Source: Daucus carota subsp. sativus
Lineage: Eukaryota; Streptophyta; Magnoliopsida; Apiales; Apiaceae
DNA length: 64,000 nt
Assembly (NCBI RefSeq): GCF_001625215.2
Contig: NC_030387.2
Location: 36,293,606 to 36,357,605, forward strand
Direction: 5' to 3'
Part shown: positions 1 to 13,800 of the stretch, one piece after another
Layout of the letters: each line of letters opens with the position of its first letter
Position numbering within the stretch: the first letter of the stretch is position 1
Notes under the pieces: generated by a model
The model's database searches: none
Seen by the model: the letters and a program-made list of their open reading frames with translations, nothing else
Told to the model about the DNA's origin: nothing
Program-made: the position numbers and the translations under genes

Positions 1-1506
1 CTATATTGCAGACGAAACAAATAAGAGGATCATGGCTGGGGTTACAATTTGGCTAAACTCATGCAATGTAAATTTATCATCAACTTTCGGGAAAAACACG
101 TGTTCATACAAATAAGTGAATGGTTCTTGCTTGCACACCACATTCCAAACTCAATACAAAAGGTTATATTTAGTAATTCAGCATACTGTACTAGTACTAG
201 CGCACTACAAGCAGTTTTCACTTTTGAGATCATAGTCCAGACTCCAGATATGCCGAAAGGTATCTAGACGGTGGCCGGTTGGAGCAGAACTGGAGAGGAT
301 ACATTACATCCCATTCAACATTTGAAAACGGATTGTAGGTGTGTGGGGTTCTTGCTTATCTACTAACTACTATTCCGTCCAAAAAAAATAATATTTTTTA
401 CACGTATTTTAATATTTTGGTGGAGTGTTTAGTAAGTAATATTTTTAAATTTTTGGATTTATATAAAAAGCTAAAATTTAAAAAAATATCTATATAATTT
501 TACACAAAATAAAAAATCAAAGAATATTATTCATATATAACTCGGATGAATATATCAAAATAAATGTAAAAAGAAACGGAGTCGTAATTGTGGATCCCAG
601 GAGTGATTTTTAGCATATATGGTCATGTAGGTACTATTTACAGTCGGACTTGAGTGGTCAAATTGAAGAGACCCCAAAAACATGGAACAAGAAGGAAATT
701 ACTCAAACTGTTTCTAGTGGTTTGATTATCCATGTTATTTTATTCTTTAGACCCCAAAACCAGTACTGTTGCCGGGTCAAACGTGAGAACTACTTTGTTC
801 AACGCTCTTCAACTAATTATTGATTAATTACCCTAATCTTCTAAACAATGGTATCTACTTGTAGGATTAACAATTTAAATAAAATCACTAGTGTGTACAC
901 GCATATACTGCTGGTGTATCTAGCACAATTAATTATAGATTTTTACCATTAACAACCAAGCAATTTCTCTTAGTTTCCGCAGAGAAAGACAGATTAAGAA
1001 TAAAAATTTGCAATTAGGAGCTAATCTTGTTTCCAACTGTGCATACAGTGTTCATCGTGCTTTGTGTTCGTTTATTATGCGAATATTACTAGTTAAAAAT
1101 ATAGTACGGAGCATGAGTCAGATGATATGAAGGGAACAAGATCCTCGGAATCATTGTTCCAATGCAACTGTCTAGATTTATGTTTCTTTCACCTAATTAA
1201 GCATTCCCATTCTAGTAGCCTTATATCTAAACCAACTAGATTTCCTCGACATCCATATATAATTATAACAATTGATTAATTAAGCTTCGGTAACACAACT
1301 TAAGTTAAATCTTCTGGATTAGCACTAATTAGCAGTGTGGTCCTAGCTCACCACAGCTCATCTCGTTCAAACCTAGCTAATATATACATGGAACACATGC
1401 ATACATGCAGCTAATGACTCTAGCTACAAGCGATATAATCGATATATAAAATGTAGGTAATATATGATTCTTCATCGAACGGATTCAAATTTTACTAGCT
1501 AGCTGG
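1..1506. other. AT-rich intergenic DNA
   Basis: No coding region can be supported here. Short ORFs near 42-267 overlap on both strands and resemble no family. The only structure seen is a degenerate Stowaway-like element at about 369-586, listed separately. The last 300 bases are AT-rich with TATA-like runs and could be promoter for the small ORF at 1507, but this is not demonstrable from the sequence. Confidence 0.6.
369..586. mobile_element. degenerate Stowaway-like MITE
   Basis: The left end reads tattccgtcc and the right end reads acggagtcgta, an imperfect inverted pair of the ctccgtcc type that is much better preserved in other copies in this window. The interior is AT-rich and non-coding, and the length is about 218 bp. 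TA flanks are plausible but not decisive. Confidence 0.35.
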
Positions 1507-1812
1507 ATGGTCAAAACTCAAAAGGATCAAGAGACGACAAGGAGAAGGCTGGACAGCAACGGAGACCACCATCACCGCGAAAATGATGTCTTCAATGTAA
1601 ATTTGTACTATGATTATAAATCTGGTTCTCTAAAAGTTTATTGTGATTTACAAGGTTGCGTCCATTGTTTAATAACACATCGGGAACAATATTCAGTAAA
1701 AGATGCTAAAAGTAGTTTCCTGGACTTTGTCAAATTATACTTGTCAAAACATTTACTATCATATATACATGGTCAAGCTGTACACTCATTTTATTCGGTC
1801 CTCGCAACTTAA
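1507..1812 (+). CDS. unrecognised 101-codon ORF
   Basis: An open frame of 101 codons starts with Met-Val-Lys and has a charged, His-rich N-terminus (a run HHHRE near residue 22), then a mixed hydrophobic/aromatic C-terminal half with three Cys residues. It matches no family I recognise. It lies alone in AT-rich DNA with no visible splice partners, so it may be a chance ORF, a lone exon or a gene relic. No function is proposed. Confidence 0.18.
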   Translation: MVKTQKDQETTRRRLDSNGDHHHRENDVFNVNLYYDYKSGSLKVYCDLQGCVHCLITHREQYSVKDAKSSFLDFVKLYLSKHLLSYIHGQAVHSFYSVLAT

Positions 1813-4771
1813 TATATATACCTTAATTAAGATACTTAGCAAGTCAAGATTGGGGTTCATTATATACTTAATATCTTATTAAGCAAATATTTTAATATAT
1901 ATCAATGAAAGTACTACAGTATAATACAAAAGGGTCATAATCAACCGAAACAGATACTCATCAATAGTACAAATGATTGTGCACTGGACGGAAAAGAGAT
2001 CAAAATTGGTCCAACTGCCGAAGGATAAAACTTATATTTTAATAGAGTGTTTGACTTAATTTATTTTTTGAAAATAACAAGTAATGAAAATAGGATTGCA
2101 TTCTGTAGATAACACATTTTAGAGTGAGAATAATGAAAACATTATTGTTCCATAACAATATAATATTAAAATAAATATTATTTTGTCACATTCTTATTTG
2201 AATCGCTATATAAAAAAAATATAAATATTTATATTACATTCAAATATTAGATATATTCTTATTTCAGCCAAAAAGTTTAAACAAGCCCAAGTCATGAACT
2301 TTTGATCAACAATCATGAACTTGATATTCATTTGTTAATTACATGAAGAATCAATTTAGGTTTGCGGTTAAAGTATTAAGATTTTAGTAAAATATTTTTT
2401 GACATATCCATAATTAATCTTGTAAGACAGTAACTGACACATATTTTAAGATTATTATATAAATGATACATCAACTCATGTTAATCATATTCTTTAAGTA
2501 TTATAAATTAAAGAGTAATTTCAAGATATTGGCTACATCAAAATTTCATAAAATGTTACTTTTTCTATAAAATAAGTCCATTCTCTGTAAATATCTTAAT
2601 ACTTTACTACCATCCAAAATTGCTTATGATTTATAAGTAATAAATATCATTATTGCCCTTTGGGTGAGCTTAAAATAAATACTTTTTGCTTAAAATAAAT
2701 AAGTGGAGTAGAAGTTAGAAACATGATAAGACTTAATTATAAGTTATTAAAATGTTTGTGAAATAAGTAGAAATCCTAGCAAACCTAACTTTTTATAAGT
2801 GATTACACAAACGGTACAAATAAATGTCATAATTTATAATCCAGAAGCTGAAATTATAAGTCCTAAACAAACATCTACGTGGTCTTTCCGACCCTTCTCT
2901 TCAAGAACCTAATTGATAAAATACTCTACATAAGAAGAGGGCTGATAGTATATCCGAGCGATCTTGGTTTGAGTAATAATTTCTTGGAAGTTAGTGCCAG
3001 TATGTACATATCTACGTAATCAGTTTTCCTGTATATCTCATACGCTGAAATGCAGGAATCAGGATCAGCTCCAACGGCCAGCAATCAAACTGTTCTTTTC
3101 TAGACGATTAAACATATGTATTTATCAATTTATTGTCCATTCCGATGATCTAAACTTGCACTACATGAGTCCATATAATTGGTAGGACAGTCCACAACTA
3201 ATGTCAAATTACACTTCCTCCTTTCATTTTCAGTCTAGTAATGGTTTTAACGTGTATCATGATCAGGCAATTCTCACAGCCGCTCAATAACAAATTTTAA
3301 TCACATGATCAACAACTGGCTTCTCAGAAATTTTGCATCAATGCATTATTAACATTAAAATATCCAGACATTATATAAAATATTTATGTAATTATTATAA
3401 ATATTGTGCACCGCGAGCACAAAGCTGTTAGGCTCAATCATAATAAACAAAATGGAATGTCTTGCATGCACGAGTTAATAAATTATATATGCATAACAGT
3501 GATGTCCGTATCGTCCAAACGAGAGAAAGCTATATATGTTAACCTTTCGGGACTTATTATTGGTTCGCTGTTATAGCCTTCGCTTTCGATCTAATATCAA
3601 AACCTCATTTTAGTATTCTTAATTATTAATATAATTAAAAACGACAATTACATACGTATATGTATAATGTTGTAAACAAACAGAATTTTAAAATGGGGGA
3701 TAAAACAATAATTTGCAACTGAATAAAGTAAAGGTCAGTTACATAAGATGTTGAAAAGCTTACGGTGGTCTAAAGCAATCTTATTAATCAATACATGCAG
3801 TCGTATGTTCCTTTCCTCGTTACGCATGCGCATGCTGCCATTTTCTAATCGCTTGGTAGAAGAAAATTGAAACGGTTTTCGCATTTTATGGCTTTATTTA
3901 GGGATTTTTTTATTTAACTGGTATAATTATTTATTTATATGAAAGATGAGATTTAGAAAGGAATAAAATCCTTGATTTTATTCGAATTTTAAAATTTGAT
4001 TAATTATTATAATTATTTTCTGAATATGATGTTATGTAGGAACTTAAATAAACATATCAAATATTATTATAATTATTTTTTAATCACAAACCACATTTAT
4101 ATTTATATCAATTAATCCTGATTTTCGTTTTTTAATCCTACCCAGACCCCAGTATACCCAGTGAAGATTTGACTAACAAAAGAAGCACTTTTCGATTCTC
4201 CGGAAACTCTAACCTAAAAATTATACTCCAAATTTCGGTATAGTTCGAGTACAGCTAGAACCTAAAATAGGCGTATCCGAATATCTCAAGTCTCAACACG
4301 TAGGAGACAAAGCCACGAGGGGTATTAGAGCTAGCTCACACCAGGCAGCTAAGTAGCTTAAGCTATGAACAAGCAAACCCATCCTCACCGTCAAAATCAG
4401 TCCTGGTAATATCATCTGTTTACTGAACATGAGATCATGATAAAATGGGTAAAGCTGAGATGATAAGGAGACATCGACGCAGCGCAGCGGTAGTATTATA
4501 TAGCTGTACTTTCACAGTATTTCACTGATCAGAAGTGATGCATGGTAGGAGTAATTAAGTAGGTAGAGTCTAGTATATATGGTAGCCCGTAGCTGTGATT
4601 TAGATAAGGAGATTAACTGTAGCAGCTCTGGAGATGCATGTCTATAGATTCATCAAATCTGAGTATGTAAGGCTTCTCAACGGTAATGTTCTGGAATATT
4701 GTCCTTGAGCGATTGTACATCATACCCCAATTAAGTCCCCAGTTATAAATTCATGTAAATGTACGTACACA

Positions 4772-5095
4772 TGTATTAGGTGTTTCTCATAAATATTTAA
4801 GGCCAAATTTTTTTTGCAAAAATACTACATTTTCTTCAAATATTTTGCCAAAATATTAAAATTTTGAATTTTTTTTTTTTACAAAAATACTATATCCTGT
4901 TGCAACTACATAAACCACACTTCAACCAGACATAATCATATTTGCAACCGGGCCAATTAACTGAACTTGCATATGATTGCAGATTTTTGCAAATATTTTA
5001 TAAAAAGTTAATATTTTTACAATTTCTTTTCAAAAGATAATAAAATCGCAAAAAACTTAAACATAGTGGTATTTTTGATAAATTCTCTATATATT
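4772..5095. repeat. dispersed repeat, family A, copy 1
   Basis: This segment is bounded by gcaaaaatactac on the left and the inverse-type gtggtatttttgataa on the right. It has a central part with ttgcaac motifs and ccaattaactgaa. A clearly related copy lies at 60193-60552 and a more diverged one at about 38467-38650. The imperfect inverted ends suggest a MITE, but no target duplication could be fixed. Confidence 0.5.
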
Positions 5096-5229
5096 AAATT
5101 TAAATTAATTATTTATACACCTGATAATTCATGACCTGCTTAATTACGAGAATTTATCATTTATCATTTTAAAATCTAATTTCTATATGTCTGTTTACCA
5201 CTGAAACATTATATTTTACTATAAACAAG

Positions 5230-5400
5230 TGTTGTAAAAAGCGGGAATCAGACTTAATCGGTGAAGTCACGGAACAAGGATTAATCGGAGATTAATTGAA
5301 TTGTTCGGGGATTAATAGGAATGATCGGTGATTAATAGGAGATTTAATCAATTCGATGAGTTATGGAACATTAATCACCGATTTTCAGAGACAGCAACAT
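5230..5400. repeat. dispersed repeat, family B, copy 1
   Basis: The segment begins gtaaaaagcgggaatcagac and carries several spaced copies of gattaatcgg-like decamers, followed by ttcgatgagttatggaac. The same order and spacing recur at 34495-34670. No coding potential is seen. The class of the repeat is unknown. Confidence 0.6.
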
Positions 5401-6485
5401 CTCACTGATCCCAAACTATGATTTTTAATTGAGTATTGAACTTGCATTTTGTAAAAAGAAAAAGAAAAACGTAAACATAAAAGTAAGACAATAATGTGAT
5501 GTGCGCAGTTCTATACTTTGTTGTAGTTGTTACTAGCCCAAAACTCCTAATAATACGGTCTTAAAAAATTACTGTATTTTATACACAACAAGATGATTTG
5601 GTATACATACGATATCAAGGAAGACGCACATGAATTACGCATTTAGAGATTTTTAGAAGTCAAGTCTCAGTAAGTTGGTGTTTACCATTAAGTTTTCGTG
5701 TGAGTTAGTCGACTGTGATGCTTGATTGGGAATATCAATTTTTAAATAAGTGTTTATGTGGGGGACTTTTACACAAATAATATAGTCTATTTAATTCTAA
5801 ACCGGACAATGGTGATAACCCTTATTTTATTACTTGCCATCTTGAGAGAGAAGGGTGAATATATTCCTCCTAATAGTCTATTGCTATAATGTTTATACTT
5901 TATATACAAATATTATATTGGAACTAAAATGATCAAGTAAAAATGTCATTCTTTGATGGTGTATATGATATTACTGATACTCAAAAGTTTTAAATAGATT
6001 CTTACACTATAAGATTGGATCAAAGCCGATGATATGTACCGTGATAAGTCTTATATTATTATTAAGTCTTTTTTATAAGTCGGAATTAATTTTAATAATT
6101 TAATATCATCTTTATTGTAATGATTAATGCATTTTAGTTTAAATATCTATTTTAACTATTGCATAAATTGATATTTTTTACTATATTCATGTATGTTATG
6201 TACTTTGTGAACATAAAATTTAGTTCTAATACTGATTTTTGTAATTCTTTTTGTTGAATTTCACATAATATATTCTCATATGAATCACATTTAAATCATC
6301 TTCATGATATTTTTATGTCACAATTGTGATACGTGAAATTTATGGTAGTGTTGGTTCAATAGCCGAGTGTGGTCTATGATATTATAAATTGGAAGGATTA
6401 TTCGTAAGTAATAATTTATAGGTTTTCTTCCAACTTATAAGCTCCTGTGACAGTCTCAGTGACATATTTTTGTTATTGGAATTTG

Positions 6486-6488
<3 letters not shown>

Positions 6489-6518
<30 letters not shown>
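6489..6518. repeat. (AT)15 microsatellite
   Basis: Thirty bases of uninterrupted AT dinucleotide repeat in AT-rich DNA. It is expected to be length-polymorphic. Confidence 0.95.
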
Positions 6519-6521
<3 letters not shown>

Positions 6522-7337
6522 AAAAATCATCTTAAAAAATAATTTATAATATTATTATATTATTATATTTTCGAAGATTAAAATTTGTTTAGTAAAATAT
6601 AAGATGTAAGAAATAAAATATAGGTATATGAAGTCTTTTTATAAAATAAAAATATATTTTAAAGGTCTAGTATGGTTTTAATTGTCAATTTTGAAAATTA
6701 AATTCTAGTAATAAGGTTTATTTATATCACAGCTAAATAAGAGCGAAATGCTTAAAATATACAAATGGTTTAATAAATTTAAATTGCCTCGGCTTGAACA
6801 ATTTGAATTTGTTTTGATCAATCCAAGTGCAAGTATTGAAAATTATTTTAAAATAACATGTAGTATATCCAATATGCAATTAATTATTACTAAATTAATT
6901 ATTTTTGTTGGAGGTCAGTCTTCACACTTCAACAGCCTCCGCCGCAAATTCACGCAGACAAGATAACCTCAGTAAAATCACATAACATAAACAATTTTTT
7001 TGCCAATATTCTTCAAACAGTGACATTATTTAAAAAATGAGAAGTGAGAACAATATTTAGGAAAGTAAAATATTGAGATCTAACTAACAACTTAATAAAT
7101 TAAGTACCTGGCTTGTCGTTCCAAAAGACTAAAATCTTTAATATAAAAAGGTAGAAAAAGATGGCGAAAAGACCCTAGAATCAGTATATAATGAGGAATG
7201 GCTTAACAATAATGACTATGCAATCATTCATCATTTACTACCTAGAAGGTGAATAGTCTGTTTACATACACTCTGCATATCAGTTGCATAGCTATAGATA
7301 TATACATATCTTGAGTTGCGTATCTTAAGAAACAAAG

Positions 7338-8819
7338 ATGGTGGAGAAAGGTTGTTCACAAGTAGTGGTGAGAGAGTATGATGAGGAAAAAGACTGCAAA
7401 AAAGCGGTGGAGTTGGAGCGAAGGTGTGAAGTTGGACCCAGTGCTAAACTGTCTCTCTTCACTGATCTTCTCGGTGACCCTCTTTGCAGGATTCGCAACT
7501 CTCCTTATTTTCTCATGCTCGTACGTACTTTTTCATCTTCTTCATCTCTAACCGCCGTTTATACATGTTAAGTGATCCGTTCTCCTGGAATCCCCGAACG
7601 GTTATATTTATTTATTCTTTACATGAATATTGATGTTTCAGGTAGCGGAGATGGAAGTTGATGAAGGTAAAAAAGAAATAGTAGGAATAGTAAGAGGTTG
7701 CATTAAAACTGCCACATGCGGTAAAAAACTGCCAAGGAATGCACAAAGTCACCACGCTCATCGCCCCATCTACACTAAACTCGCCTACATCTTAGGTCTT
7801 CGAGTCTCTCCTTCTCACAGGTAATTATTATTACCACTTAATCCCAATCATTAGATTTTAACCAATTATATAACTTGTCATTAAAAAGTTATTGCAACAT
7901 TTATATATGCATAAGCATAACTCGAGAATCTGTTATACGATAAGTCACATGTTCGAGTTTTCGTTGCAGGCGGATGAGAATAGGTTTACAACTAGTAGAA
8001 AAAATGGAAGAGTGGTTCAGACAAAAGGGTGCCGAGTATGCATACATGGCCACCGAAAGTGACAATGAAGCTTCTATCAATCTCTTCACTAAAAAATGCG
8101 CCTACTCTAAGTTTCGGACCCCTTCAATCCTGGTTCAGCCCGTTTTCGCTCATAAAGCGCATGTGTCTAAACGAGTCAGCGTCATCAAACTCAGTCCGTT
8201 AGAGGCCGAGTCACTCTACAGCCGCCGTTTCGCAACCACCGAGTTTTATCCTCGAGACATTGGTGCTATCCTGAACAATAAGCTCAACTTGGGCACCTTT
8301 GTGGCTATTTCTGGTAATGAGGAGTGGGCCGGGGTGGACCGGTTTTTGGCTGAACCGCCCGCGTCATGGGCCGTGATGAGCGTGTGGAACTGCAAGGACG
8401 TGTATACACTGCAAGTGAAAGGCGCGTCGATGGTGAGGAGGGGGTTTTGTAAGACGAGCCGGTTACTGGACCGGGCTTTGCCGTGGCTGAGATTACCCTC
8501 GGTGCCGGACTTGTTTAGGCCTTTTGGGTTTCACTTTCTGTATGGGCTTGGTGGTCATGGGCCGTTGGCAGTGAAATTAACCAAGGCCCTGTGTGGGTTT
8601 GCTCATAATATGGCTAAAGAGTATGGGTGTGGTGTGGTGGCCACTGAAGTGTCGGGAAATGAGCCGCTCACGTTAGGAATTCCACACTGGAAGAAACTAT
8701 CGTGCGCGGATTTGTGGTGCATGAAGAGGCTTTTGGAAGATTATAGTGATGGAGATGTGGGTGACTGGACGAAATCAGAAGCTGGAGTGTCTATTTTTGT
8801 TGATCCAAGAGAACTTTGA
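7338..8819 (+). CDS. HLS1-like probable N-acetyltransferase
   Basis: Exons read 7338-7520, 7642-7820 and 7970-8819, all with GT/AG junctions and continuous frame, giving 403 aa, the usual length for the HOOKLESS1 family. The start gives a typical N-terminus leading to VREYDEEKD, and the family landmarks follow: RRCEVGPSAKLSLFTDLLGD, GIVRGCIKT, YTKLAYILGLRVSPSH, TEFYPRDI, GIPHWKKLSC and a C-terminal SIFVDPRE. The GNAT fold covers about residues 10-170. The later part is the HLS1-specific C-terminal region. Family members act in hypocotyl hook formation and auxin/ethylene-linked differential growth, and an acetyltransferase activity is predicted from the GNAT domain. The acetyl-CoA loop reads RRMRIG (about 121-126), where relatives carry a Gly at the fourth position. 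The gene stands alone, and its nearest neighbour (NPY-like) is convergent with it. I judge it closer to the HLS1-like paralogues than to HLS1 itself. Confidence 0.95.
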
Positions 8820-10874
8820 TCGTTTAAAAATAAGTTACTTTTGTAGCCAAGAATCATATTAGGAGCTTATGTTCTCCTTTTTAACCTTTAGAATCTAATG
8901 TTAGTTGAAGAATATGATGACCGAAAATTTGACACTATGGAATCTGATGTTTGCTCAGCTTAAAATTAGATGCAAATGCGACTTCATAATGGATGCTTTC
9001 AAGTTGTGATGAATAAATTCCTAAATATTCCAAATAATTCTACATTGGCACAAGAACAAGTCTCAAGTCTTTCAAATACTAGTAACGGATTCGACTCAGA
9101 CTTTTGCTCATGTCAAGAATTATATCAAAACACTACTTTCGCTCATGTCGAGAATTATATCAGAATAGACACTAATTTATATGATCGTTAATGAAAAAAT
9201 AATTCATATCGTAAATTTTCGTGAAGGTGTACAAGAACAAGTCTCAAGTCTTTCAAATACTAACAACGGTGCTCGACTCGACTTTAGCTCATGTCGAGAA
9301 TTAAATCAAAACACGACTTTCGCTCATGTCGAGAATTATATCAGAATAGACACTAATTTATATGATCGTTAATGAATAATTATTTATGTCTGTAAATTTC
9401 CGTGCCGGTTACCGGAAACTAATCACTAGCTAAGATAGAAATGCTTATCCTCAAATTGCTCAACCTCTTGTTATGACTGTAAACTTGTGATCTCTGAACC
9501 TCTTGTTACAAAAGGTATCCGCTAGCTAGGCTTTACTGAACTTAAATATCTGAGATAACATGAGCATTCAGAAATTTATATATTCAGAAGTGGCATCCAT
9601 GTTCAAGTTAGGGATGCATTTATAAATGTACGATGCTGTATGGTTACTTTCTTTTGAGGATGCCCGCTCAAGGAGAAATTGCTTTATCTGTTCGCCTTTG
9701 AAATAAAGAGGAGCTACTTTGCACAACTGCATTGACCATGTTATTTTCTGAAGTTAGTCATGTGAACTGTGAAGAGCATAAACTAGTCAGATAATTGACA
9801 TACACTTACTTAGTTACCATTGTTAATCCACCATGATTAAGATGGTCAAGGTCCAAGTTACTTTCAGTATGAAATTACATGTCTACAGTCTATTATTCTG
9901 ATTCTGGTTTTGACTATATTCAAACGACTACTATTATTCACACCTACCTGCAAAGAAGATATGATCTTTGAAAGTGAATTCAAAAGACATTTGCTAGGAG
10001 CATTATTGTTTTTTTTTATGGGGACTTTCATTGGGCAATAGGCATTATACCAAACCAAACATATCCGCATGTCTCACTCGACATTAGATTAAGATAGAGT
10101 TACATGTATGCAGGATATCATGTCTTATTCTGATGAACATTTTTCGATTACTCAAAATTAGATTCAATACAGTTACATGTAATCGGGGTTCCTTGTTTTA
10201 TTTACATGTCTTGATACTATTCCGGTGAATACTTTTCCACTTGTTTTATTTACCTGTCTTGATACTATTTCGGTGAATAATTTTCGATTACAACAATTTT
10301 TCATTTTTTCATGTACACAAATTCCACCCTTCTCCGTTTTTAATCTGCCTATGCTCCTTATTTTATGTTCGCAGATTCTATCTTTACTCCCATGAATAGG
10401 AAAATAATTTCCACGCAAATGTTAACATTTTCATGTAAAGAGAAAAACAACTATTATCATTACTAGGGGAGAAATACTAATAGATCTCAAACTCGGTTTA
10501 TAATTTCATCACTTAAGAACTGTCTTTAGATGGAGTAACAAACTGGGAAAATAAACTTTCATCATGAGACAATGTTTTGTTTACCGGGAATCTACTCGAC
10601 ACAGACTTAGAACTTTGCATTACTTTCCAGTAGCACAGAACAAAACTGGGTTTTCAAGGAAACCAATTGTGAAAACATAGACTTACATAGTTTCATTTCT
10701 CTGCAGATCAACAAAGTGACATTAGCGAGGGACAGTTAAATTAATCTAAATATAAATCCTCCAACTGTTTTTCTTGCACCATAAACATAAATCTTCAGTC
10801 TGGTCTTCCGGTCAGTGACAGTCAGTGGTTTTCTATCAACCTAATGAATTTAATCGTGTGAAATTCTGCGATCA
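8820..10874. other. intergenic region between convergent genes
   Basis: It holds the 3' flanks of the HLS1-like gene (left) and the NPY-like gene (right). The one structured part is a 181-bp tandem duplication at about 9050-9410. Several short ORFs in 9864-10418 have no recognisable content. Confidence 0.6.
9050..9410. repeat. 181-bp tandem duplication
   Basis: Two adjacent copies start at caagaacaagtctcaagtct (9051 and 9232, period 181) and end with tttatatgatcgttaatgaa. Inside each unit the motif gctcatgtcgagaatta is itself doubled, so the region is a repeat within a repeat. It begins about 230 bp past the HLS1-like stop codon. Short ORFs made by it (8970-9191, 9181-9372) are by-products. 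Confidence 0.85.
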
Positions 10875-13800
10875 CTACGACAAAGAGTGTCTTCGACTTC
10901 TTGAAGTTGTAGACTTTGTTTCTTGCGTCGAAGTAGGGCTCTCTGAGGTTTCAGAGCTACTGAGGTCACTTTGTCTGTCTTTGTTTGACCAAAGTTTTGA
11001 AAATATCCTTTTCGACATGAGCGTCCCTTTCAGCCTATTGCTTGTGAGTTTTTCAGTATCTTTTACTCCATTCACATTACCCTCATCCCTCAACCTTAAA
11101 GTAGCAAGCTCACCTTTTAAAGCTTTGAGCTCTTCAGCAGTGGGAATAGAATCCCAGTCTTCCTCTGTGTTGGTTGTGGTTGACCTTGAGCTTCCATGTG
11201 AACCGCCTGGGAGTGATGTCTTAATAGACCCAGGTATCTCAGGTGTGCTTCCACCACCAGATGATGCAGCCCTCATTTGCTCAAAGAAGAGGACCTGCAC
11301 CACCACACGCATAGGGAGTCGCTCGTTCTGCACTGCATGCGTACACGCATCTGCTGATAATTTTTTGCAGTCCATCAGCCTGCAAATTCTTTTCCGATCA
11401 CTCTTGCTAATGTCAGGGTGTTCCTGTCGAAAAAAACACTTGTCAATTAAGCTTCATTTTAAATCAGCTAAAACACAATAGTGATGACAATTACATCTCT
11501 CAATTTGAATTTTTATAAATTTCATGAGTAAAGTGATTTAAGATTAACCTTCAGATACATATCGATGGCACGATAAAGGCCATCATGGTTTGGTCTTGCA
11601 AAACCTGACACCTTATCTGCTAGATCAACAAAACTGGATAGAGGTAGACTTGGATCTCTAGCGACTTCAGCAAGGTATCCATCTACCAGCTTGGCTACCT
11701 TCATCTTGGATGAACTAGATATGAACCGAGGAACTTTAATTTCCTCGCACTCAATTTCTTCAGGAGAATCAGGAAACTCTTGTACCAGAAACTCTTCCAC
11801 TAGGTTATTCATCACATCTACGTTGTATATTGTTGGTTCTCCTGGTGGAGCTCGAATAAGAAGATCAGAAACTGCTGCCTCTTCCAACTGCCTACCTATG
11901 TGTTTCATGAGCACTTTTTTTTCTGTTTCCCCACAATCCAACAGAATAGATGCCTGAAACAATTTAAGTAAGAAACTGCAGGGCACACAGCTGTCGTTCA
12001 CGGGAAGCAGACCTATGATGGCCTCAATTAGAGACCGACTTTTATTGATATCACCTCCCTGTATAATACCCTTGCTTAAACCTGGAAACCTCCTCATAAC
12101 ATATGCTCTCAAGGATTCTCCTATAACATCAGCAGAAGTTCTTCCTTTAGCTTTTATAGTTTCTACAACCTGCTTGTATAAATCAATTTGGAGCTCACAA
12201 AGATCCTCTACCCACCAATCTTTGGGCACTGTCTGAGGTTTTCTTACACCATTCCATTGTGAATCATTTCCATTCTCAGATGGTAGCTTTTTACGATTGT
12301 AAGTGTATGACCACTCCACCTGGGAAACATCAATGGCAACTTTGGAAGCTATGGAGTCTAGACAGTGACTGGCTAGCTTCAGCTCCTCAGACCATGGAAG
12401 AAGAGACTTTGTTGTTTGAAGAACGATAATTGAATCTTTCCAGCTTCTCAAAATGCTGGAGTTAAGAAAAACATCTATCTTGTAAACTAGATTCCCTTTC
12501 TCAAGAGTCTCATACATTCCCAGGTACTCTGCTGCACACCGCGCTGCAACTACATTGTATGGATTGAGGGTGACAGTCATACCATAACAGAACTTTGCAC
12601 ACACTTCAAATGCGGCAGGTCCACCAGGGATATCATGAATCATGATTTCATCACTAATTTCATCACTTGCCATGGAAACCAACTGCTGCAGTTTGGCACT
12701 CTTGGACAAAAGTGGGAACTGCGGAGAGTATGTCATTGTTATTGACTAAGAAAGAAATATTTTAATAAAAATGACAAAGGTAGAGATATAAGGCATGCAG
12801 TTTGATATCAAATGTAAAAATTTAGATCGTAGTGAGCTTCAGAAGAAACTTTTGCAGTATTAAGGAGTTCGGAGAGTATTTTATTATAAAATTTCATACA
12901 ATCACATTGAAAATCAGACAGACTCAGAAGAAACCTCTTGCATGAATACTTAGCTTTAATATATGATTCTCTACCTAACAAAGTCTAGAAAGCTGCTGAG
13001 TTTCATTGGAATGATTACAACATCTTAGTTGTCTGACCAGTAAACCAGGTAACATTGCTCTAGCAACTCTACTGTAATTTTATGGGAAAATGTGGTCACC
13101 TAGCTTAATCAAGCCAGATGTATGACACCTACTGATACATAAAAAATGTTCAATACTGATTGATTGCCATTTGGGTATACAAACTGCTTTAGTCATTTCA
13201 TACCTTATGCAGATAAAACTTGATGTCTCCAACATTCACAACCACATCTGTTGCGAGTTCACTTGCTACATACCTGAAAACAGGGATGTTGGAGTGATTA
13301 TGTTTACAATAACTTCTCAAATGAGTTCAAATAAATGAAAAAAAAAAAACTAAAGAGCAAATTTTTCTGGCTATTAGGAGAAAAGTAACTGTATGAGATC
13401 AGAATCAAGTATGCACGACAGGATTTTTAGTAATTCTGCTGTTTCTGCAATAGACTAATGTTTATAGATTAGGACTGGTATATTCAACTCCACTGAAGTG
13501 ATTTCAAAATTACATTTGTGGTATGATTGATTAATTTAAGCAAATAAGCTTGAAGTGTACAGCACTTGGTGGACTACAATCTACAGATGTAATTAATCAC
13601 AATGTCATATCTACAAGTAATAATCATACGGCTACAAGGATCTTATATATTGTTCTTTTCAGTATGATAACATATTTTTCAAGGCTAAAAGTCACTTAAT
13701 TATTACAAATGAACAAGCTGAACCCTTACCTATGAATAAACATTTAACTTTTTAAATGGATCGATAAATCCAAACATCTTGACATCCTAAATAAGACCAC

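Larger units (their letters stand above)
1813..7337. other. long AT-rich intergenic stretch
   Basis: There is no gene I can support over 5.5 kb. It contains two members of dispersed repeat families (about 4772-5095 and 5230-5400) and an (AT)15 microsatellite, listed separately. The last ~150 bp before 7338 contains TATA-like runs (for example tatatacat near 7296) and probably forms the promoter and leader of the HLS1-like gene. Confidence 0.6.

Noticed and set aside
10825..11481. 218-codon plus-strand ORF
   Set aside because: It is an antisense shadow of the last exon of the NPY-like gene, whose minus-strand reading is strongly conserved.
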